The notes under the pieces: generated by a model | The model's database searches: none | The model's input: the letters and a program-made list of their open reading frames with translations, nothing else | What the model was told of the DNA's origin: nothing | Made by a program: the position numbers and the translations under genes | Shown: piece after piece, positions 1 to 8,508 of the stretch | How positions within the stretch are numbered: position 1 is the first letter of the stretch | Layout: the number at the start of each line of letters is the position of its first letter | DNA from: Pseudomonas sp. PSE14 | Lineage (GTDB): Bacteria > Pseudomonadota > Gammaproteobacteria > Pseudomonadales > Pseudomonadaceae | Reading direction: 5' to 3' | DNA length: 64,000 nt | Assembly: GCF_029203285.1 (NCBI RefSeq) | Contig: NZ_CP115669.1 | Coordinates: 4,836,001 to 4,900,000 of the forward strand

Positions 1-1
1 G

Positions 2-679
2 GCGCACAGCAGCGCGATCTTCGCCGTGGACCAGCTCAGCGACCTGATGTTCTTCCTCTGCGCGCTGGCGGCGGTACTGGTCTGGGCCCTGTCGCACAGC
101 GTCAGCCCGAACCTGGAGACCTCACTGATCACCAGCGGCGCGCTACTGGGCGGGATTCTCTTCGGTGTGGTGCTCTTGGCCCGCTTCCAGCGCCGGGTGA
201 TCAAGGCCATCGGACGCCTGTTCGCACGCCTGGGCATGAAGCCGCGTACGCGCCTGCACTGGGCGCGCAAGAGCCTGCACTTCCGCGACACCCTGGTCAG
301 CAGCCTGCGCCAGCCCAAGCGCCGCCTGGCGCTGATCTTCTCCCTCACCTGCTGCCACTGGACGCTGCGCTTCTCGGTGCTCTACCTCACCCTGTACGCC
401 ATGGGCGTGGACCTGCACTGGGCCTGGACCTTCCTCATCCAGCTGCTGTCGCTGGCCGCGGGACTGGCTACGCTGCTACCCGGCGGCGCCGGCGGCACAG
501 AGTTGACTTCCGCCGCGCTGCTCGCCCCGCTGGTGGGCAAATCCACGGCAGCCGCGGCCATCCTGATCTGGCGCGTGGTGACCTACTACTTCTACCTGGT
601 GATGGGCGCGCCGGTATTCGCCCTGCTGGCCGGGCGGCCGTTGCTGCGCAGGTTGATCGGGCTGCGGGAGAAAGGCTGA
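2..679 (+). CDS. YbhN/UPF0104-type flippase-like membrane protein (5' end cut off)
   Basis: This is the C-terminal part of a polytopic inner-membrane protein; the reading frame is already open at base 2, so the start lies before the window. About 225 residues are visible, with five or so hydrophobic segments. Near the C-terminal third there is a glycine-rich LLPGGAGGTE motif followed by more membrane helices, as in the lysylphosphatidylglycerol synthase transmembrane domain family (YbhN, UPF0104). Members are thought to move or present lipids across the inner membrane, but the substrate here cannot be read from sequence. The family is often a neighbour of phospholipase-D-type cardiolipin synthases; here such an enzyme is 28 kb away. 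A GTG at 26 is an internal codon rather than a convincing start. Confidence 0.75.
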   Translation, partial: AHSSAIFAVDQLSDLMFFLCALAAVLVWALSHSVSPNLETSLITSGALLGGILFGVVLLARFQRRVIKAIGRLFARLGMKPRTRLHWARKSLHFRDTLVSSLRQPKRRLALIFSLTCCHWTLRFSVLYLTLYAMGVDLHWAWTFLIQLLSLAAGLATLLPGGAGGTELTSAALLAPLVGKSTAAAAILIWRVVTYYFYLVMGAPVFALLAGRPLLRRLIGLREKG

Positions 680-682
680 GAC

Positions 683-868
683 TCAGTCTTCGGCAGGCTT
701 ATCGCCTTCGGACGGTGTTTTCGGCTTCAGCGAATCCCAGAGTTCGGCGGCGCCGGGAAACTCGGTGCCATCCTCTTCACTCAAGGCTTCGGGGTCGTAG
801 CGACTGGTACAGCCTTCGCCCAGAGTGGGCGGCGGGGTGGCGGTGCCAGGGTTCTTCGGATCGTTCAT
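683..868 (-). CDS. small acidic protein of unknown function (61 aa)
   Basis: I do not recognise a domain. The protein is 61 residues long and very rich in Pro, Glu and Asp, with one Cys (residue 20) and no hydrophobic segment, so it is probably soluble and largely disordered. The start at 868 is chosen because a GGAGAG Shine-Dalgarno lies about 6 bases before the ATG, whereas the longer reading frame to 922 has no such site. It is convergent with the membrane protein before it, with only 3 bases between stop codons, and lies downstream of purU on the same strand. The clear ribosome site and codon use support a real gene; its role is unknown. Confidence 0.6.
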   Translation of the reverse strand: MNDPKNPGTATPPPTLGEGCTSRYDPEALSEEDGTEFPGAAELWDSLKPKTPSEGDKPAED

Positions 869-958
869 CGTGGCACTCTCCGGTTGGGCGCAGCGCCTGC
901 CGTCAAACGACGGCAGGCGCATGCGGAGTACCCAGTGTAGCGAACGACCGACTGCGAA

Positions 959-1810
959 TCAGTCGAACACCACGGTCTTGTTGTCGTGCACCAGCACGCG
1001 GTCTTCCAGGTGGTAGCGCAGGCCGCGGGCCAGCACCAGCTTCTCCACGTCCTTGCCCAGGCGCACCAGGTCCTCGACGTTGTCGCGGTGGGTGATGCGC
1101 ACCACGTCCTGCTCGATGATCGGGCCGGCGTCCAGCTCCTCGGTCACGTAGTGGCAGGTCGCACCGATCAGCTTCACCCCACGCAGCGAAGCCTGGTGGT
1201 AGGGCTTGGCGCCAACGAAGGACGGCAGGAAGCTGTGGTGGATGTTGATCACCTGGTGGCGGTACTTCTGGCACAGGTCCGGCGGCAGGATCTGCATGTA
1301 GCGCGCCAGCACCACGTTGTCGGCCTGGTGCTCGTCGATCAGGCGCGAGACCTGCTCGAAGGCCGGCTGCTTGTTCTTCGGGTCCACCGGAACGTGGAAG
1401 TACGGAATACCGTGCCACTCCACCATGCTGCGCAGGTCATCGTGGTTGGCGATCACGCAGGGAATCTCGCAGTCCAGTTCGCCGCTGTGCCAACGGTGCA
1501 GCAGGTCGGCCAGGCAGTGCGACTCGCGACTGGCCATCAGCACCACGCGCTTCTTCACCGACGAGTCGGTGATACGCCATTCCATGGAGAACTCGCGCGC
1601 GATGGGCGCGAAGGCCTGGCGGAATCCGTCGAGGTCGAACGGCAGGGAATCGGCACGGATTTCATGCCGCATGAAGAACCAGCCGTTGTCATTATCGGAA
1701 TGGTGACTGGCCTCGGTGATCCAGCCGTTGTAAGTGGCCAGGAAATTACTCACCTTGGCGACGATGCCGACCCCGTCAGGGCAGGCGATCACCAGTCGAA
1801 AAGTGCGCAT
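959..1810 (-). CDS. purU: formyltetrahydrofolate deformylase PurU
   Basis: PurU hydrolyses 10-formyltetrahydrofolate to formate and tetrahydrofolate, balancing the one-carbon pool and supplying formate for purine synthesis. The 283-residue protein has an N-terminal ACT domain (about residues 1-80, opening RTFRLVIACPDGVGIVAKVS), then a formyltransferase-type catalytic domain with INIHHSFLPSF and the later DAGPIIEQDV signature that hold the catalytic Asn, His and Asp. Length is normal for the family. The ATG at 1810 follows a GGAG ribosome site spaced 7 bases. It reads away from mvaT across a 260-base gap. Pseudomonads often carry more than one purU; I cannot tell which paralogue this is from sequence alone, although the mvaT/sbcB context matches the purU1 locus of P. 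aeruginosa. Confidence 0.95.
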   Translation of the reverse strand: MRTFRLVIACPDGVGIVAKVSNFLATYNGWITEASHHSDNDNGWFFMRHEIRADSLPFDLDGFRQAFAPIAREFSMEWRITDSSVKKRVVLMASRESHCLADLLHRWHSGELDCEIPCVIANHDDLRSMVEWHGIPYFHVPVDPKNKQPAFEQVSRLIDEHQADNVVLARYMQILPPDLCQKYRHQVINIHHSFLPSFVGAKPYHQASLRGVKLIGATCHYVTEELDAGPIIEQDVVRITHRDNVEDLVRLGKDVEKLVLARGLRYHLEDRVLVHDNKTVVFD

Positions 1811-1989
1811 GGGTGTACTCCAGATACATCGCGAAGGCCGCCATTCTAGCGGCTGGAGGGGAAAAGTTCAGCACTGCGCGGGAGTGGCCGACGAGAGCCA
1901 ATTAGGCCTGGCACTAAGTTTTCCGGTTAAATCCACCGCGCTAATAACTTAAATACTTGACTAATTACCCACAAAAGTTGTCTTCGCAG

Positions 1990-2018
1990 TTTACTTGAAC
2001 AACTGTGCTGACTATTAT
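1990..2018 (+). promoter_or_regulatory. predicted sigma-70 promoter of mvaT
   Basis: A TTTACT -35 (1990-1995) and TATTAT -10 (2013-2018) are separated by 17 bases in an unusually AT-rich stretch for this genome. The predicted transcript would start near 2025, which rules out the upstream in-frame GTG at 2005 as the mvaT start. The AT-rich run is also the kind of DNA that MvaT itself binds, so autoregulation is plausible but inferred. Confidence 0.5.
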
Positions 2019-2070
2019 GGGTGCTACAAACTATCCGCCACCGCTGGACCTCAAGAACAAGGTACCCAAC

Positions 2071-2445
2071 ATGTCGCTGATCAATGAGTACCGCGCCACC
2101 GAAGAAGCCATCAAGGAACTTCAAGAGCGCCTGAAATCCCTCGAACAGGACGACAAGCTGAAGAAAGAGCTTGAGTTCGAAGAGAAACTCCGCGCACTGA
2201 TGGGCAGCTACGGCAAATCCCTGCGCGATATCATCGCCCTGCTCGATCCGGACGCGAAGCTGAGCAAATCGCCGCGTGCCGCCAAGAGCACCGTGACCAA
2301 GCGCGCTCGCAAGGTCAAGCAATACAAGAACCCGCACACTGGTGAAGTCATCGAGACCAAGGGCGGCAACCACAAGACTCTCAAGGAGTGGAAGGCCAAG
2401 TGGGGCGCCGAGGCCGTTGAAGGCTGGGCCACGCTGCTGGGCTAA
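2071..2445 (+). CDS. mvaT: MvaT, H-NS-family xenogeneic silencer
   Basis: MvaT is the Pseudomonas functional counterpart of H-NS: it oligomerises along AT-rich, often horizontally acquired DNA and silences it, also affecting virulence and biofilm genes. The 124-residue protein starts MSLINEYRATEEAIKELQER and has an N-terminal coiled coil (about residues 1-60) for dimer/oligomer formation, a basic linker, and a C-terminal DNA-binding part with the family's GGNHKTLKEWKAKWG core. The ATG at 2071 is preferred over the longer frame from 2005 because it gives the standard MvaT N-terminus, has AAGG 8 bases upstream and lies after the predicted promoter. A strong terminator follows, so it is probably monocistronic. 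Confidence 0.97.
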   Translation: MSLINEYRATEEAIKELQERLKSLEQDDKLKKELEFEEKLRALMGSYGKSLRDIIALLDPDAKLSKSPRAAKSTVTKRARKVKQYKNPHTGEVIETKGGNHKTLKEWKAKWGAEAVEGWATLLG

Positions 2446-2463
2446 GCCCTTCTCGCAATAAAG

Positions 2464-2490
2464 AACGCCAGCCTTGCGCTGGCGTTTTTT
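2464..2490 (+). terminator. Rho-independent terminator of mvaT
   Basis: Perfect 9-bp stem (2464-2472 with 2478-2486), 5-base loop, then a run of T residues to 2490. It starts about 18 bases after the mvaT stop codon and also separates mvaT from the convergent sbcB gene. Confidence 0.9.
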
Positions 2491-2505
2491 ATTGCCTGGC
2501 AACAG

Positions 2506-3936
2506 CTAGAGGCCATAGCGCCCGCGCAATGCGAGTGCATATTTCGTCCAGGCTTCAAGCACCACGCGGTTTGCTGCACCGGCATTACTCATCTGCTCGG
2601 CCATTGCGCTGTCGAAGTTCGACAGAGTATTCGGCGCGCCCCACTCCGGCGCACTCAGGCGCAAACGGCAGAAGTCCTGCCATTGTTGCTGTTCGGTGGC
2701 AGACAAAGTTTCCGGGAAATTACGCGCCCGGTATCGGAACAGAAGTTCTGGAAGTCGCGGATCATCGAACGGCCATTGCTCTTTGGCCAGTCGCATAGGA
2801 TCTGCCTGACGCACCTGCTCACACAATCGGCGGTCCCGGTCTCCGATAAATCCGTCATACAACTGCTGCTCCGGGTCCTCGGTCGTCGCGAAACTTTCCT
2901 CGGAATAGATCGGCGCCAGTTTTTCCTGCCAGACCGCCTTGGCCTGAACCAATGTCTGCGCAACTGCCAGACATCCCTCCACATCCAGACCGATGCGTTC
3001 GCGATCCTGCGGACGGAGTACCTTCAGCGGCGCCACCACCGGGCAGCGGTTGATGTGCAACAGTTTCAGCGGGACCGGCAGCTCGCCTTCGGCGAGTTCG
3101 TCCCGGCGCGTGTACAGGCGCTGGCGCAGGGTCTCGGCGTCCAGCTCCAGCAGCGGCGCTGGATCGGCGGCCAGGTCACAGACGATCAGCGCATTGCGGT
3201 TGCGGGGGTGCCAGCCCAGCGGCAGGACCACCGACAGATAATGGCGTGCCCCGGAGAAGCGCCCGGACACGTGCACCAGCGGCTCGTGCATACGGATCTG
3301 ATCCAGCACGCCCTGCTTGCTGCGCAGGCGGTAGAGATAGTCGTAGAGCTTGGGCTGACGGGCACGGATCAGCCGCGCCAGGGCGATGGTCGCCCGCACG
3401 TCCGACAGCGCATCGTGGGCCTGGCCATGGTCGATGCCATTGGCGGCGGTGAGGCGCTCCAGCTTGAGGGTGACGGCGCCGTCCTGCTCGGGCCAGACGA
3501 TGCCTTCCGGGCGCAACGCATAGCAGGTGCGCACCAGGTCGATCAGGTCCCAGCGGCTGTTGCCGCCCTGCCATTCGCGGGCGTAGGGGTCAAAGAAGTT
3601 TCGATACAGGCTGTAGCGCGTCACTTCATCGTCGAAGCGCAGGGTGTTGTAACCCGCGACGCAGGTGCCCGGCTGCGCCAGCTCGGCATGCAGGCGGGTC
3701 ATGAACTCGGCTTCGCCCAAGCCAAGTTCCTCCAGCCGCTGCGGGACTATCCCGGTGACCAGGCAGGCCGCCGGATGGGGAAGGATGTCGTCGCTGGGAC
3801 GGCAGTAGAGATTCAGCGACTGGCCGATCTCGTTGAGGGCTTCGTCGGTGCGGATGCCGGCGACCTGCAGGGGGCGGTCGCGGCGCGGGTCGATACCGGT
3901 GGTTTCGTAGTCGTACCAGAAGATACTGGCGGTCAT
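2506..3936 (-). CDS. sbcB: exodeoxyribonuclease I (SbcB)
   Basis: Exonuclease I degrades single-stranded DNA 3' to 5' and works in recombination and mismatch repair. The 476-residue protein has an N-terminal DnaQ-like DEDD exonuclease domain: FWYDYETTG carries the first Asp/Glu pair, YNTLRFDDEV the next conserved region, and HDALSDVRAT the final His/Asp. An SH3-like and helical C-terminal part follow, and total length fits E. coli ExoI (about 475). The ATG at 3936 is chosen because it places the DEDD motif at the usual distance from the N-terminus and has GGAAA upstream; the frame is open to 4146 but that extension is unlike the family. It converges on mvaT. Confidence 0.93.
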   Translation of the reverse strand: MTASIFWYDYETTGIDPRRDRPLQVAGIRTDEALNEIGQSLNLYCRPSDDILPHPAACLVTGIVPQRLEELGLGEAEFMTRLHAELAQPGTCVAGYNTLRFDDEVTRYSLYRNFFDPYAREWQGGNSRWDLIDLVRTCYALRPEGIVWPEQDGAVTLKLERLTAANGIDHGQAHDALSDVRATIALARLIRARQPKLYDYLYRLRSKQGVLDQIRMHEPLVHVSGRFSGARHYLSVVLPLGWHPRNRNALIVCDLAADPAPLLELDAETLRQRLYTRRDELAEGELPVPLKLLHINRCPVVAPLKVLRPQDRERIGLDVEGCLAVAQTLVQAKAVWQEKLAPIYSEESFATTEDPEQQLYDGFIGDRDRRLCEQVRQADPMRLAKEQWPFDDPRLPELLFRYRARNFPETLSATEQQQWQDFCRLRLSAPEWGAPNTLSNFDSAMAEQMSNAGAANRVVLEAWTKYALALRGRYGL

Positions 3937-4078
3937 GGCGCGTTTCCTTGCCTGCGTGCGATTGCGCCGCAGTCTAACAGTGCGCGTTGCCTCACTTCCA
4001 AACTGCGGTCCTGGCCCATGGCCAGCTGCCATCCTATGCTTCACCTCCAACGGACTCGCCTGAAGGAAAGGAACTTCC

Positions 4079-4300
4079 ATGCAAGATATCTCTGTGCACA
4101 ATCCCTGCAGTCCTCCGCAGAGCGACCTGTCCCTCATTCCCGCCATGCTCGCTGCGCGCGCCGCGGAAACGGCGTCTGTCTGCAGTTACGGCTTCGCAAC
4201 TGGATCGCTCAGGCTGTCCCATACAGCATCCGCCCAGCTACAGCCCAACCTCCCACCCCATTTCAGGAAAGATCGCTCAACTGGCCATCGCTTCTCCTGA
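4079..4300 (+). CDS. possible 73-aa protein or leader ORF ahead of the membrane gene
   Basis: An ATG at 4079 has an almost ideal ribosome site (AAGGA, six-base spacing) and opens a 73-codon frame ending 64 bases before the next gene. The N-terminus contains NPCSPPQSDLS, resembling the NPFTPPTSQLQ near the start of the downstream membrane protein; such NPxxPPxS motifs are common at the N-termini of DUF975-like membrane proteins. After that the sequence is low in hydrophobic segments and looks unlike a folded domain. It could be a remnant of a duplicated N-terminus, a leader ORF, or a small gene. Support rests mainly on the ribosome site. Confidence 0.3.
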   Translation: MQDISVHNPCSPPQSDLSLIPAMLAARAAETASVCSYGFATGSLRLSHTASAQLQPNLPPHFRKDRSTGHRFS

Positions 4301-4364
4301 CAGACCAATCAAGCAAAAACGGCACACTTCGAGCCCCTATTTACCAGCAGAGCGGAACTGCCAA

Positions 4365-5132
4365 ATGTCGAACGAAAACGCGATCAACCCCTTCACTCCT
4401 CCGACCAGCCAACTGCAGGACGACGCTCGGGGCTCCAGTGTTCCGAGCATCGAAGAAGCACTGGCCAGAGGCTACGACTTCACCATCGGAGACGTGATCC
4501 AGGAGGCCTGGCAGCGGGTCAGCGGAACCAAGGGGCTGATCATCGCTGGCTTCATCGTCTATGGGGTTGTCGTGCAGATCATCAGCTTCGCGCTGGGGCT
4601 GGTGCTAGGCATTGGCTACGCAGCGTCCGGCACCGAAGTCAGCGCCAGCGTAGCTATCCTGCAGTTGGTCGTGGGAGTCATTGCTGGCGCGGTGGGATAT
4701 CCCTTCCTGGCAGGCATCAACATGCTCGGGATCCGCCGCGCCGCTGACCAGCCAGTTTCCTTCAACGAGATGTTCAGCCACTTCGGCCTGTTCATCCCGC
4801 TGCTGATCACCGGCCTGATCATGACCGTACTGATCTACCTGGGAATGTTGCTGCTGGTGCTGCCCGGCATCTACCTGAGCATCGCCTACATCCTGGCGAT
4901 CCCGCTGGCTGTGGAGCGCAAGCTCAGCCCCTGGCAGGCCCTGGAAGCTTCGCGCAAGGCCATCACCCAGCACTGGTTCAAGGTCTTCGGGCTGTTCCTC
5001 GTGCTCGGCGTGATCATCATGGTCAGCGCCATTCCGCTCGGTATCGGGATGGTCTGGTCGCTGCCGCTGGCAATCATCTGCATCGGTGTGCTGTACCGCA
5101 CCATCTTCGGCGTACTGCCACCGGCCAATTGA
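4365..5132 (+). CDS. DUF975-like integral membrane protein
   Basis: A 255-residue polytopic inner-membrane protein. Residues 1-60 are soluble and polar, with an NPFTPPTSQ motif; the rest contains about five long hydrophobic segments, ending with a pair of helices around the conserved-looking stretch LLLVLPGIYLSIAYILAIPL. This pattern (LPGIYL followed by AVERKLSPWQALEASRKA) is typical of the DUF975/BPSS1780-type family of unknown function. It lies 88 bases upstream of the six-gene operon on the same strand and has the same membrane-protein character, so it may belong with it functionally. The ATG at 4365 has only a weak ribosome site; the frame is open further upstream, but that extension does not look coding. 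Confidence 0.8.
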   Translation: MSNENAINPFTPPTSQLQDDARGSSVPSIEEALARGYDFTIGDVIQEAWQRVSGTKGLIIAGFIVYGVVVQIISFALGLVLGIGYAASGTEVSASVAILQLVVGVIAGAVGYPFLAGINMLGIRRAADQPVSFNEMFSHFGLFIPLLITGLIMTVLIYLGMLLLVLPGIYLSIAYILAIPLAVERKLSPWQALEASRKAITQHWFKVFGLFLVLGVIIMVSAIPLGIGMVWSLPLAIICIGVLYRTIFGVLPPAN

Positions 5133-5220
5133 ACCCCGTTCGCCAATTGCCGCCAGCGCGGTTGCCTCGCCGCAGCGCGCTGGCTAGCATCTGCCTTTCA
5201 GCCATCGATAGCGATTCCCC

Positions 5221-5961
5221 TTGACCGCAGCCGCCGTTCCACGCCCGGACGCACGTCCGCCCAGCCCCGCGCTGGATACCCGCTACCACGTGGAGACGCC
5301 GGAAGGGATCGACCTGTTGCTGCGTCCCGCCGGCGTTATCCCACGAGCGATCGCCTACCTGATCGACCTGGGTATCCGCGCCCTGCTGATGTTCGCCCTG
5401 TTCATGGCGCTGGCCTTCCTCGGCCAGCTCGGCACCGGCCTGGGCTTGCTGCTCACCTTCGTCATGACCTGGTGGTACATGGTGCTCTTCGAAGTGCTCA
5501 ACCAGGGTCGCTCGCCCGGCAAGCAGATGATGGGGCTGCGCGTGGTCCACGATGACGGCACGCCGATCGGCTGGTCCGCCTCGCTGCTGCGCAACCTGCT
5601 GCGCTTCGCCGACATCCTGCCGTTCGGCTACGCCCTGGGCCTGCTCAGTTGCCTGTCCAATCCGGCGTTCAAGCGTCTGGGCGACCTGGCCGCCGGCACC
5701 CTGGTGATTTACCGCGATCCGCCGCCGGGCCGTCCGCAGCCGCCCCAGGTAGCGCCGCAGCTGGCGCCCTGGCCGCTGAACCTGGAAGAACAGCGCGCGA
5801 TGATGGGCTTCGCCGAGCGCTCCGGACAGTTGTCCGCGGCACGCCGCGAAGAACTGGCCGGCATCCTTGCCGAACCGCTGGGCGTCCCCCCCGAACACGC
5901 GGAGGCACGCCTCAATGCCATCGCCAGCGGCCTGCTCGGCAGCGGCCAGGTGACCCCATGA
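5221..5961 (+). CDS. RDD-family membrane protein, first gene of the MoxR-type operon
   Basis: A 246-residue protein with the RDD domain: ETPEGIDLLLRPAG leads into two or three transmembrane segments, and LNQGRSPGKQMMGLRV with the later RNLLRFAD and FKRLGDLAAGT are the usual RDD signatures. The proline-rich, cytosolic C-terminal tail (after about residue 160) is extra to the core domain. The start is a TTG at 5221; an in-frame TAG at 5209 rules out anything further upstream, and no Shine-Dalgarno is visible. The stop codon overlaps the next start by ATGA. RDD proteins are mostly uncharacterised; some relatives are proposed transporters. Here the context points to a membrane partner of the MoxR/DUF58 machine. 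Confidence 0.85.
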   Translation: MTAAAVPRPDARPPSPALDTRYHVETPEGIDLLLRPAGVIPRAIAYLIDLGIRALLMFALFMALAFLGQLGTGLGLLLTFVMTWWYMVLFEVLNQGRSPGKQMMGLRVVHDDGTPIGWSASLLRNLLRFADILPFGYALGLLSCLSNPAFKRLGDLAAGTLVIYRDPPPGRPQPPQVAPQLAPWPLNLEEQRAMMGFAERSGQLSAARREELAGILAEPLGVPPEHAEARLNAIASGLLGSGQVTP

Positions 5962-6944
5962 AGCAGGCCCTGTTCGAACAACGCCACCAGGGTGCATGGA
6001 AGCGTTTCGGCAAGCGCCTGGAACAACTGGAAAACGGCAAGCGCCAGGAAGCCTCCGAGCGCCCCGACGAATTCGCCGCGGACTACCGGCGCATCTGCCA
6101 GCAACTGGCACTGGCGCAGGAACGCGGCTACAGCAGCCACCTGATCGATCACCTGCAACAGCTGGCCATGCGCGGGCACCAGCAGTTCTACCGGCACCGC
6201 AGCCATCTCGGCGCGCGCATCCTCGGCTTCATCACCGCCGGCTTCCCGCGCCTGGTGCGCGAGGAGTGGCAGTTCATCGCGGTCGCCAGCCTGCTGTTCT
6301 ATGGCAGCGCCCTGCTCATGGGGCTGCTGGCCTATCACTTCCCCGACCTCACCTACAGCGTGATGGCACCCGAGCGCGTTGCGGAGATGGAGACCATGTA
6401 CTCGCCTGAGGCGCGGCGCCTCGGCCCGATGAGCGAACGGGACACCGGCGATGACTGGAAGATGTTCGCCTTCTACATCATGAACAACATCGGCATCGCC
6501 TTTCAGACCTTCGCCAGCGGCCTGCTGTTCTGCCTGGGCAGCCTGTTCTTCCTGCTGTTCAACGGCCTGATGATCGGCGCCGCGGCCGGGCACCTGACCC
6601 AGGTCGGCTATATCGAGACCTTCTGGTCCTTCGTCATCGGTCACGGCGCCTTCGAGCTGACCGCCATCACCTTCGCCGGCGCCGCCGGCCTCAAGCTCGG
6701 CTGGGCGTTGCTCGCGCCCGGTCGCCTGAGTCGCCTCGATGCGCTGCGCCAGGCGGCAGCCCGAGCCGTGCAACTGGTGGGCGGGGTAATCCTGTTGCTG
6801 CTGATCGCCGCCTTCATCGAAGGCTACTGGTCCTCGCTCACGCAGTTCCCGGCGACCGTGAAGTACATCGTCGGCGCCTGCCTCTGGCTGCTGGTCGGCG
6901 GTTATTTCCTGCTTGCCGGACGGAGCCGCCATGCGCCTGACTGA
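5958..6944 (+). CDS. SpoIIM/DUF95-family membrane protein
   Basis: A 328-residue protein with a soluble helical N-terminus (about 1-110) and a C-terminal membrane domain of four to six helices typical of the stage II sporulation protein M family (DUF95), including the FEL motif in the HGAFELTAITFAGAAGLKLG region. In Bacillus SpoIIM is part of a peptidoglycan-degrading engulfment complex; in non-sporulating bacteria the family is found with RDD and MoxR genes and its role is not known. The ATG at 5958 overlaps the RDD stop codon (ATGA), and the 3' end overlaps the next gene by 14 bases, so translation of the three genes is likely coupled. Confidence 0.88.
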   Translation: MKQALFEQRHQGAWKRFGKRLEQLENGKRQEASERPDEFAADYRRICQQLALAQERGYSSHLIDHLQQLAMRGHQQFYRHRSHLGARILGFITAGFPRLVREEWQFIAVASLLFYGSALLMGLLAYHFPDLTYSVMAPERVAEMETMYSPEARRLGPMSERDTGDDWKMFAFYIMNNIGIAFQTFASGLLFCLGSLFFLLFNGLMIGAAAGHLTQVGYIETFWSFVIGHGAFELTAITFAGAAGLKLGWALLAPGRLSRLDALRQAAARAVQLVGGVILLLLIAAFIEGYWSSLTQFPATVKYIVGACLWLLVGGYFLLAGRSRHAPD

Positions 6945-8508
6945 CGCCAGCGTCGCCATCCGTCCGCGCAGCCCATGGGAAGCCCTGGACCTGGGGATTC
7001 TCCTGGCGCGCCGCCACGCCGGCCTGCTGATGGGTAGTTGGGCGCTGGTCACCCTGCCGGTGTTCGCCGTGCTCAGCCTGCTGCTGTGGAACCATTCGGG
7101 CTGGGCGATCCTGCTGTTCTGGTGGCTCAAGCCAGCCTTCGAGCGCCTGCCGCTGTACATCCTGTCGCGAGCCCTGTTCGACGACACGCCCACCCTCGGG
7201 CAGGCCCTACGGGCCTTCCCCGGCCTGCTCAAGAACCAGTTGCTGCCCAGCCTGCTGTGGCGCCGCTTCAGCCCGACACGCAGCTTCGACCTGCCGGTGC
7301 TGCAGCTCGAAGGCCTCAAGGGCCAGGCCCGCAGCCAGCGCCTGGTGGTCCTCGGTCAGCGCAACGCCGGCGGCGCCACCTGGCTGACCTTGATCGGCAT
7401 GCACTTCGAATCGGCCCTGTGGCTCGGGCTGTCCGTGCTGCTCTACCTGTTGCTGCCGCAGCAGTGGGTCTCGGACTGGAAATGGCAATCGCTGATCAGT
7501 CTGGCCGACGGCGAATGGGGCTGGCTGGAACACCTGAGCAATCTGCTCTATGCGCTGGTTCTGGTGGTCTGGGAACCGGTCTACGTAGCCTGCGGCTTCA
7601 CGCTCTACCTGAACCGGCGCACCGAACTGGAAGCCTGGGATATCGAGCTGGTGCTGCGTCGCCTGCGCCAGCGCCTGATCGGCAGCGCCTATGCCCTGCT
7701 GTTGATCGCCGCCGTCTGCCTGGCGCCACTACCCGACTCCAGCGCCTGGGCCGCGAACCAACCCGGTTACAGCTGCCCGCTACCCGACCAGAACCCCAAC
7801 GGCCCCCAGGCCACCCGCCTGCAGAACCAGGTGCTGAACAGCGAACAATCGCGCCACGCCGCCGAAGCCATCCTGGCGGCGCCGCCGTTCCGCAACAGCG
7901 AGACGGTGACCCGCTGGCGACTAAACGATCCCAAGGACAAGGACAAACCGAGCAAGGACGACGAACAGAGCCTGAAGCGTTTCTTCGAGGCCCTGGAGCA
8001 CTGGCAGGCGTTCAAGTACATCGCGCAGATCATCGAAGTGCTGCTGTGGGGCGCCTTGATCAGCGTTGTCGCCCTGCTGATCTGGCGCTACCGCGAGTGG
8101 CTGCGACTGTTCGCCGGCCGTATCGGCCTGCCGCAGCGCCAGCGCCGCGAGGTGCCGAGTGTGCTGTTCGGCCTGGAACTGGCCCCGGAAACCCTGCCCG
8201 AAGATGTCGCCAGCGAAGCCGAGCGCCTGTGGGACGAGCAACCGCGCGCCGCGCTGGGCCTGCTGTACCGCGCACTGCTCAGCCGCCTGCTGCATGACTA
8301 CCGCGTGCCACTGCGCGACTCCACCACGGAAGGCGAGGTGCTGGTACGTGTCGAAGCCCTCGACAACCCGCCACTGGACAGCTTCACCCGCAGCCTGACC
8401 CAGCACTGGCAGGCGCTTGCCTACGGTCATCGCACGCCCCGGGACGACCTCAAGCAGCAGCTTTGCGGGCAATGGCGCGGCCTGTTCGGCAACGAGGTGC
8501 GCCCATGA
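6931..8508 (+). CDS. DUF4129-containing membrane protein
   Basis: A 525-residue protein with several N-terminal hydrophobic segments, a large loop rich in charged residues (about 280-350), a further transmembrane helix (about 360-385), and a C-terminal cytosolic DUF4129 domain containing the PRAALGLLYRALLSRL region. DUF4129 occurs at the C-terminus of some transglutaminase-like proteins and in MoxR/DUF58 operons; here no transglutaminase domain is evident. The ATG at 6931 follows a GGAG site and starts inside the end of the SpoIIM gene. The stop overlaps the next ATG by four bases. It probably forms part of a membrane assembly with its operon partners. Confidence 0.85.
   Translation: MRLTDASVAIRPRSPWEALDLGILLARRHAGLLMGSWALVTLPVFAVLSLLLWNHSGWAILLFWWLKPAFERLPLYILSRALFDDTPTLGQALRAFPGLLKNQLLPSLLWRRFSPTRSFDLPVLQLEGLKGQARSQRLVVLGQRNAGGATWLTLIGMHFESALWLGLSVLLYLLLPQQWVSDWKWQSLISLADGEWGWLEHLSNLLYALVLVVWEPVYVACGFTLYLNRRTELEAWDIELVLRRLRQRLIGSAYALLLIAAVCLAPLPDSSAWAANQPGYSCPLPDQNPNGPQATRLQNQVLNSEQSRHAAEAILAAPPFRNSETVTRWRLNDPKDKDKPSKDDEQSLKRFFEALEHWQAFKYIAQIIEVLLWGALISVVALLIWRYREWLRLFAGRIGLPQRQRREVPSVLFGLELAPETLPEDVASEAERLWDEQPRAALGLLYRALLSRLLHDYRVPLRDSTTEGEVLVRVEALDNPPLDSFTRSLTQHWQALAYGHRTPRDDLKQQLCGQWRGLFGNEVRP

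Noticed and set aside
2005..2070. Longer MvaT start at GTG 2005
   Set aside because: It overlaps the predicted -35/-10 region and would add 22 residues absent from the MvaT family.
5709..7319. 536-codon minus-strand frame opposite the RDD/SpoIIM genes
   Set aside because: Runs across two real coupled genes and has no recognisable protein features.
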